A DNA stretch of 64,000 nt, from contig OY756139.1 in assembly GCA_963576785.1 (NCBI GenBank), forward strand, positions 2,852,001 to 2,916,000, in the 5' to 3' direction. Shown here in pieces: positions 58,042 to 64,000 of the stretch. The position numbers and the translations under genes are program-made. Within the stretch, counting starts at the first letter, position 1. Each line of letters starts with the position of its first letter. The notes under the pieces are model-generated. The model searched no databases and was not told the origin of the DNA. It saw only the letters and a program-made list of their open reading frames with translations. This stretch comes from Chlorophyllum brunneum (lineage: Eukaryota; Basidiomycota; Agaricomycetes; Agaricales; Agaricaceae).

Positions 58042-58443
58042 TCAGTGCACGTAATCCATCCTGTTCCCACACGGGTACCAGCTTGAACAGAGCTGCTGGG
58101 TGGTTCTCGACGGAACTATGCCTATTTTAGTGCCAGTCACAGCGGTCAAAAATTCGAGGAAGAAGTGCGATTTTGTTTGATATATCCAGCCTGGATTTGG
58201 CGTTGCATGGAAGAGCATTCCCCCGCGAGAACCTCCTAGCATGTCACTTGTTTTCACGAATAAACCCCATTGAAACGGATCACTCGGCGGGACAGGCCTG
58301 AAAATACGTGACCACGTACAGAGCGTTTGTTTTGCGACATAATAGGGGCTTACGCCTTCGGTGAGCGGGCGTCGTTCGCGGGCTGTCAGGTCCGGGTTTG
58401 AGAGCTTGAGCGCTTTGTGGAACGCTGTGTCGGTGTGCCAGCT
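58042..58443 (-). pseudogene. Open fragment X (copy B), likely exon remnant
   Basis: A single open frame of about 130 codons without a good start, preceded by an acceptor-like TAATACAG: WHTDTAFHKALKLSN, RPLTEGVSPYYVA, PSDPFQWGLFVKTSDM, GGMLFHATPNPGWIYQTK. It could be the 3' part of a gene whose 5' exons are lost or unrecognised, or an exon joined to something upstream. Copy A near 56000-56300 is similar but frame-broken. No family is recognised. Confidence 0.5.
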
Positions 58444-58655
58444 GTATTAATGTATCGTGGTTTCAATTAAAATGAATTCCCAAGTACACTAAGTCCACAC
58501 GCCCGACTCGAAAGGAAATGAGGGAGGGTTCTCTGCAATACATGGTCCTCCCGAGATTTGCACTCCTGCTGTAAGGAGCATGCATCGTAGCAAGATATGT
58601 CCACTGCTGTTGCATCAGAGTGGTGGAAGACTGAATGCGATAACTCGCGCACCTG

Positions 58656-59474
58656 TTAGTAAGGGTCATTGTATTTCCACATTTCCCTCTCAACCTCTAA
58701 TTCGTCCGCCCAGTCCCCAAATACATCACCCATAAGCTGGAGCCATTCATGATATGGGTCCCTGTGGAAGCAAGACCTTGTATACTCCCAATATTCCGGG
58801 AGCCAAGCAGCACACTCCCAATCGAGGATGGCTGAAAGTCTACCATTGCTATGCAGAAGTATGTTGTGTGGGCTTAAGTCGTTGTGTGTGAGACAGATGC
58901 GGTGAGCTACTGTATGAACCTTGCGCCCAAACTCCTTGAGGTGTTCCTGTTCCTTCAAGTACGAGCGGTCATAGAGGTAGCGGTAAAAATCTGGTTCGGT
59001 GGGGAATGGGCCAATAGGGTCAGATTCCACCCGGTAGCAAATGAATGGTCCCCCTCCAACGCCACAAATGCGAGGCCCATCTTGGGGCGCTGGTAGCGAG
59101 TGAAGCTGATCGAAGCAGTTCTTCAGGTCCAAAGCTAACAGTGATCGCTCTGTAGCGGACATCGATTCTAGGCGTCCCTTTACGGGCTCACCAGCAACGC
59201 GAGTCATCAGAATAAACGCGCCTCCCGCGCCGTCTATTGCATCGATTAGATACGGGATGGGAATAGTAGTGCGCTCTTGAATGTAGCGCATTGCGTTGGC
59301 CTCGGAGATTGAGACGTCCACGTCGTGTTTGGCATAGAGATTGAATGGTAGGCGATAGCAACGTGGAGAGGCAGTCTGTCCGTACAACTTCAGGCCGACA
59401 TAAATCAGGATGTTATATAGTCGAAGGCGCAGAGAAGGGGGAGCGTGAAGCCACAGATTAAGCAGAAGACCCAT
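58656..59474 (-). CDS. Aminoglycoside-phosphotransferase (APH)-like kinase, copy B
   Basis: Tandem duplicate of the gene at 56675-57493: same length (272 residues), single exon, same start. Brenner motif ICLTHNDLSPHNILL and AILDWECAAWLPEYWEY keep the catalytic His, Asp and Asn. The N-terminal third has diverged most (for example LYNILIYVGLKLYG against IYNVLISIGLQLYG); the middle, from VGGGPF to the catalytic loop, is almost identical. Both copies look functional by their key residues. Substrate is unknown. Confidence 0.87.
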   Translation of the reverse strand: MGLLLNLWLHAPPSLRLRLYNILIYVGLKLYGQTASPRCYRLPFNLYAKHDVDVSISEANAMRYIQERTTIPIPYLIDAIDGAGGAFILMTRVAGEPVKGRLESMSATERSLLALDLKNCFDQLHSLPAPQDGPRICGVGGGPFICYRVESDPIGPFPTEPDFYRYLYDRSYLKEQEHLKEFGRKVHTVAHRICLTHNDLSPHNILLHSNGRLSAILDWECAAWLPEYWEYTRSCFHRDPYHEWLQLMGDVFGDWADELEVEREMWKYNDPY

Positions 59475-59802
59475 GGGAGTGTCGAAAGTAACTTGTAGTT
59501 CTACGTTTATGGTCTTGATTAGTAAGCAGGACCAGCGTCAATGTACATATACCAGTTGACACAATCCCTTGTTCAGACGTTTCCTAGCCGCACTCTTGCA
59601 TCTGCCATCGCGCCCGACACGGATGACTCCAACATCGGGTTTCGTCTCCAACTGTGGTCCAGATATTGAGCTGCTGGTTCCTCACACCGAAATCATTACC
59701 ATGATTGGAAACATTCAAACAGTATTTCCAGACCTGGGTGACTCTGTCACAAGTCTCACCTCGAGGGTCTGCATCCCAACTACAAAATACCATCGTCACT
59801 AT

Positions 59803-61320
59803 TCAATTCCAGGTTTCGGGCTTTTCATCGCTCTCGACTAATTCCAGTCCCTCCCGGATAAGTCTTTGGAGCTCGCCAAACTGGGTTGTGTCCCAGCCAC
59901 CGTACCGAAGTGGAATAGAAGAGCGCACGAAGTAGACGCGTTGAAGGCGCGTATGATATCCCCATTTCTCAGGGGATCCTTCGCGTCTGGACTGCAGCAT
60001 CTCCAACGCCGCCGCCGCCAGATTGTTCCGCTCTGAGTAAGACACATAGGGGTAGGGTATACCGAGTGTTTTTAGGTGAGGAAAGTGGTTGGAACTACGT
60101 TCGCTGTCGTGGAAAGTCAGGAAGCGAAAGCCCTCCAGGATAGCAGAACTGTATCCTTCTGTCAAGTACAGCTCCCGTAGAGTACTGGGGAGGCTGTTAC
60201 AAAGATCTTCGATTGTCCAGAGAGACAAAGAACACTCAAACACAGTCAAAGTTTGCATTCTGGACACGAACTGACTGCGGAGTGATCGATATGAATGTCC
60301 TTGCAGATCTCCCAGGAAAGAATTCGTATACGGATGCCGCCTCCAAACCATTCGTCGCAATATAGGGAAATGGGCATGTGTCATTAACACCATATCCCAA
60401 TCGGCCAAACCGAAGTCCCAATACATGCTTTCCAAGTGAGGGAATACCTCAACCTGGCGCATGGCACCGAGCTCCCCATGGGCGGCAGGAAGAAATGTGT
60501 TTTTGCAGCGATATTCCACTAGGCGAGGGCAATGCAGAAGCAGTCCAATGCATTGTCCTACGTTCATATCCTCCAACTCCAGGAATGTGATTTGTTTCCA
60601 GGGCATCTCTAGCGGTAGGCGCTGTCCGGATAGTGAAACTCGCTTTAGGCGTGGAACCATATTATCTCGGAATGGTTTGGTAATGGGATCCCTCGATTTC
60701 TCTGACCAGGAAAGGGCGAGTCGGTTTAGACGTGGGAACAGAATTGAAGGGGATATGTTCGAGGATAGTACAGACCACCATTCACGTGGAACATGGTCGA
60801 ACACCAATAACTCCAGCTTTTCAGGATATTCCTGGAGAATTACCTTGAAAAGCTCACCCACTGGCACAATGTTGGCCTTTGACAGATGCTTGCGTTTAGT
60901 GGCATCTGACTGGTCAAAGGTGATCCGTAGTGACAGAGGAAGTGCCCTGAGACGCTGCGCGTATAGTCGTAGTAAAGTCAGCGTGGATCTTGAAGTATGA
61001 TTTTGGTTGTTCAGACGCAGGACAAGTCCCTGCCAGAGCGATGGAGTGGTGTGGACGACATTTTGCCAGTGAGAGCAGACTGAGGCTAGCACCAGAGGGG
61101 AACGTGGGTCACTGCATCTGAGACCTTCGGGGAGTTCGCATACAGCTTCAAAGATGGTGGAAAGCGTTTCTGGGGGAAGTACACTTGTAATAGCGTTCAG
61201 CTCGTTCACCCTCCGGCGGTATTTCGTTCGTAAGTTTTTCAAATGTTGAATTTCAAGGTCCAGTCTGCGTAGAGTGGCATTGACGAACTGAAGTTCTTCT
61301 GACACCGGACGAGTATCCAT
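59803..61320 (-). CDS. F-box protein of the basidiomycete LRR-like type
   Basis: Single-exon, 505-residue protein. It starts MDTRPVSEEL with a short coiled coil (VNATLRRLDLEIQHLKNLR), then an F-box-like region: ITSVLPPETLSTIFEAVCEL, LVLASVCSHWQNVVHTTPSL. The rest consists of irregular leucine-rich segments (LFKVILQEYPEKLELLVFD, FPRLNRLALSW, ITFLELEDMNVGQCIGLLLH, TLTVFECSLSLWTIEDLC). This is the layout of the large family of mushroom F-box proteins, substrate adaptors of SCF ubiquitin ligases by homology. It is a fast-evolving family, and no target is known. The frame is open upstream to a TTG only, so the ATG at 61320 is taken. Confidence 0.85.
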   Translation of the reverse strand: MDTRPVSEELQFVNATLRRLDLEIQHLKNLRTKYRRRVNELNAITSVLPPETLSTIFEAVCELPEGLRCSDPRSPLVLASVCSHWQNVVHTTPSLWQGLVLRLNNQNHTSRSTLTLLRLYAQRLRALPLSLRITFDQSDATKRKHLSKANIVPVGELFKVILQEYPEKLELLVFDHVPREWWSVLSSNISPSILFPRLNRLALSWSEKSRDPITKPFRDNMVPRLKRVSLSGQRLPLEMPWKQITFLELEDMNVGQCIGLLLHCPRLVEYRCKNTFLPAAHGELGAMRQVEVFPHLESMYWDFGLADWDMVLMTHAHFPILRRMVWRRHPYTNSFLGDLQGHSYRSLRSQFVSRMQTLTVFECSLSLWTIEDLCNSLPSTLRELYLTEGYSSAILEGFRFLTFHDSERSSNHFPHLKTLGIPYPYVSYSERNNLAAAALEMLQSRREGSPEKWGYHTRLQRVYFVRSSIPLRYGGWDTTQFGELQRLIREGLELVESDEKPETWN

Positions 61321-62226
61321 GGCTGCAAAGTTCAATGTTCTTTAGAAAAGACCCGTGATATACGCATGAAACAGGGCTCACCGATGGAATACTGTGGCGG
61401 TATATCGAGTGGGGTCTTTATGTGACGGTTTTCTCACAGGCTCACTACCTTAGCTATTTATCCACATTGTGGATGTTTGATAATGACTGCTCACCTGTTT
61501 AGTTCTCAGTGACCCACTGGGAGGAACTAATAATAGTCACATCGAAGGAATCCTTCGGGAGTCCGCCACATGGCTCTCCAGAATAGCGGTGTCGTGATTT
61601 TCCTTCCCCGAAAGCTGGCATTGAGTGCTGTCAGTCCCACAGATTTTAGCGTCTGGCACCTGGATGTAATTCGAGGAAGCAACCAATGACATATGGGTGG
61701 TCTCAAATATCATGACGTCACCATCCCAAAGTATGATGGGATCATCCATCGACTCCCCCACAAACCCCTCCCAAAAGGCAGAGGAATTTGTGTCTCTGAG
61801 GCTCTGAGGTGTGGTCATTCCAACAATTTGTCACAGTTCACGAATACGATCACTTTGGACAAGGGCGGTTCGGGGACGCTAGAGCAAAGATAGCAACGGC
61901 AGGTGAGCTTCTCCAGCCTAGCTGATACTCACACGGACACGACCTACGACACTCTTTGGTTATATAGCTGTCCTTGAGAACTAGCTCATACCGCGGAGTA
62001 CACGAATTCCTTGGCCGATCCTGAAACCCAGACTCGACAGCGGTGGCGGTGGTTTGATCCCGGTATCTTAGCCCTTAAAGGTATCAGGCAAACTCTCATC
62101 TGTCAGTGGTAGGGGCAAGATTTGGGAAATGTTGTCTATATGGTGCAAGCTCTTTCAAGAGTCCATAAGCATATACATACATGAAAAGATGCGCAATAAA
62201 AACCATAACATGCATTGTTGGATTGG
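61321..62226. other. Intergenic region between F-box and chitin synthase genes
   Basis: Contains the F-box promoter and the chitin synthase 3' UTR. A 93-codon minus frame (61537-61818) has no recognisable motif. A 7-bp perfect inverted repeat (ATCCACA-T-TGTGGAT, 61460-61474) lies about 140 bp before the F-box start codon. Confidence 0.4.
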
Positions 62227-64000
62227 TTATCCGGTAATTAGCCGAGCCAAAAGGTATAACGTGGAGCCGGCGAAGCGCTGCGAACAAAATCGTTGAGGAG
62301 CGGAAGATAAGCAAGTGACGAGAACGTACCACCGAATTTGTAATCGCAGTGAATGAAAGAATAAAGATTAAGTACCCCTTCGTCCTGTTTATCCCAACAT
62401 CTCGATCAAACGTATTTGATACCGAAACACCACCAAGGATGGCCAATAGTAACAATCCCTGCACATCAATGATCACAATCAAGCATGACATGCGAATACG
62501 GGAAAGAAACTTACATTCGACAACACCCAGGCTAGCAATACGTTCGTTCGAACGCTCGCATAATAGTCTTTTGCGACTTGTTCCTTCTCCGCATCCGTCT
62601 GGACTCGATTCTTCTTACCAGCGCCTTGCACTGGTTTCCGGTCCCGCAGATTCGACAATGCTTCTTCGTATAATGAGTTGACGTCGGCGGTATCTGAGAA
62701 CAGCTCTACGTCGACCTGGGAGTTTATGTCTTGTGTTACAGCGCCGAGATCAGTGTCTGGGGTGTTGTCTTGCTTCGTGCCCCAGGAAATCTACAGGGTG
62801 ACATTAACAGAGAATTTGTCTCGAGGAATAGCAGAGTAACGCACATCGTCCAGGTTTGAAAACGCATAGCTACAAAAACGGTTAGCAAACGGGGGGATGT
62901 GAGTAGCGTAGAGGTGTATACGAACACGTTCAGAATGTTGATATAAGTTGCCGAAAGAAAGACGTAAGGAATGAAGCTGGTAATCATATGCCAGGGATCG
63001 AAAGCCAAAATGCTGCTCAATGCATACACTAGAACCCCAGAATAAGTAAACGGGTTAAAGGATAAAATAGACTAAAGCACTTACAGCCATAGGTAACCAA
63101 CACACTAAGTAACATTACTGAATTCGCGGGCCCGCCCTGGCGAGCAGCTTCCAAAGCACAAGCGACTGATGCAACGATCATGTACAGCATCAATATACTG
63201 AGAATGATACTGGTTGTTTTGTACTTCCACTTGGACCTGGAGAACGAATTCAGTGGGAACGTCGAATGGCCAAAAATTAAACGCACGCGGCGGGCCGGTT
63301 GCCCATAGAGAATATGAAACATGATACTATCATCGAGCCCATGAGATATTGCATGAAGGTGTTAAAGTACTTGATCCCTTGAAGATTAAAGGAGCCATCC
63401 TCGAGTGAAGATGTCAAGACAACCTGTGAACGGTTGATTATACAGCCGAAGACACCAGAAAGACCGCTCACGAAGAAGAGATAAAAGTTTCCCTGTATCG
63501 ATATCAGCAACGGTAACCAAGAACGATGAGCACGATACTCACAATACTAAACCATGCAAAAACTAGATTAATAATATTATACACAGTTTCCACCATTAAC
63601 ACAACCTTCCGCGTTAGACTATGTCCTGATCGCAGAACTTGTCCAACGTGGGCGATAGCATAAGTCGCAGCGAAGAAAGACCCGTTCAGCCACCGCCGTC
63701 GTTGAGAGATAAACTCAGGGAACGAGTCTGGAACGTCCGTTTCTCCGATCGCGCCCTTAACATATTTCAGGACCCTTCATTGTGTACATGTGAGCATGGC
63801 CCAAAACAATGAAAGACAAGGCGCTCACCAATTTGTGTTGGCCTTTGCCACTAGTTCGAAACAAAGGATGCGCTAGACCAAACGGTCAGCTTCTAAAGAT
63901 ACGGCCATAAACTCGACTCACATCCTCAGCCAGATCTGCGTGCCAACTATTAGCCAGTCTGATGGACCAGTTATTGGGTTCCACTTACACATATTGGAAG
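62227..64000 (-). CDS. Chitin synthase, C-terminal part (5' end beyond window)
   Basis: Processive GT2 glycosyltransferase making cell-wall chitin; division 1 (class I-III like). From the right edge inward: [17 protein letters not shown] (EDR motif), [37 protein letters not shown] (the QRRRW motif, 63690-63704), then the C-terminal membrane helices: [75 protein letters not shown], and [13 protein letters not shown], ending [14 protein letters not shown]. Introns separate most of these; a 14-nt exon (63922-63935) encodes the LAED part. The stop is TAA at 62227-62229. The 5' exons, with the D, DxD and substrate motifs, lie outside. Confidence 0.92.

Noticed and set aside
56675..59474. Antibiotic-resistance island
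   Set aside because: The APH-like fold is widespread in fungi with unknown substrates; nothing here indicates drug resistance or mobility.
61537..61818. 93-codon minus-strand frame
   Set aside because: No family, no splice partners; lies in the expected UTR/promoter interval.

Overview
The window is nuclear DNA of a filamentous basidiomycete, most likely an Agaricomycete. The evidence is dense protein genes cut by many short spliceosomal introns (mostly 47-65 nt, GT-AG with a few GC-AG) and a fungal gene set: chitin synthase, septin, a TRP/FLC channel, ADA2, MDM31 and a DUF6533-type membrane protein of mushrooms. A finer placement is not safe from sequence alone. I found no transposon, tRNA, rRNA, CRISPR or virus-like gene. 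Coding models below were built by hand from splice signals and conserved protein motifs.

Layout. 1-2.2 kb: a membrane-anchored glutaredoxin (minus, runs off the left edge) diverg­ent from a HAD phosphatase (plus). 2.2-4.75 kb: no supportable gene. 4.7-10.6 kb: a coiled-coil protein (minus) sharing a 101-bp promoter with a Bax-inhibitor-1 protein, then a cyclopropane-synthase-like methyltransferase. 10.6-15.1 kb: MDM31 and a Ser/Pro-rich protein (both minus). 15.9-21.7 kb: a CDC11-type septin, a CLC chloride channel and a small protein (all plus). 22.8-28.7 kb: TSR1 and ADA2 (minus). 29.2-31.3 kb: a second coiled-coil protein, paralogous to the one at 4.7-7.3 kb. 32.4-36.1 kb: ATP synthase OSCP and a TRP/FLC-like channel. 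37-45.7 kb: a mitochondrial J protein, a single-pass membrane protein, bleomycin hydrolase, a paraoxonase-like protein and ribosomal protein S0. 46.3-53.7 kb: a DUF6533 membrane protein, CTR9 and an isoprenylcysteine methyltransferase-like protein. 54.3-59.6 kb: an R3H protein whose 3' end, with a neighbouring aminoglycoside-phosphotransferase-like (APH) gene, has been tandemly duplicated. 59.8-61.3 kb: an F-box protein. 62.2-64 kb: the 3' part of a chitin synthase, entering from the right edge.

Most genes are unrelated housekeeping genes (mitochondria: MDM31, ATP5, J protein; chromatin/transcription: ADA2, CTR9; ribosome: TSR1, RPS0; cell wall/septum: chitin synthase, septin). They do not form a cluster, and many are arranged as divergent pairs.

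The most notable observations are: (1) several 10-14 nt microexons, two of which encode active-site motifs (the glutaredoxin Cys and the chitin synthase LAED motif); (2) an uncharacterised coiled-coil paralog pair; (3) a tandem duplication with intact APH copies showing a patch of near-identity that looks like gene conversion; and (4) GC-AG introns in three or four genes.
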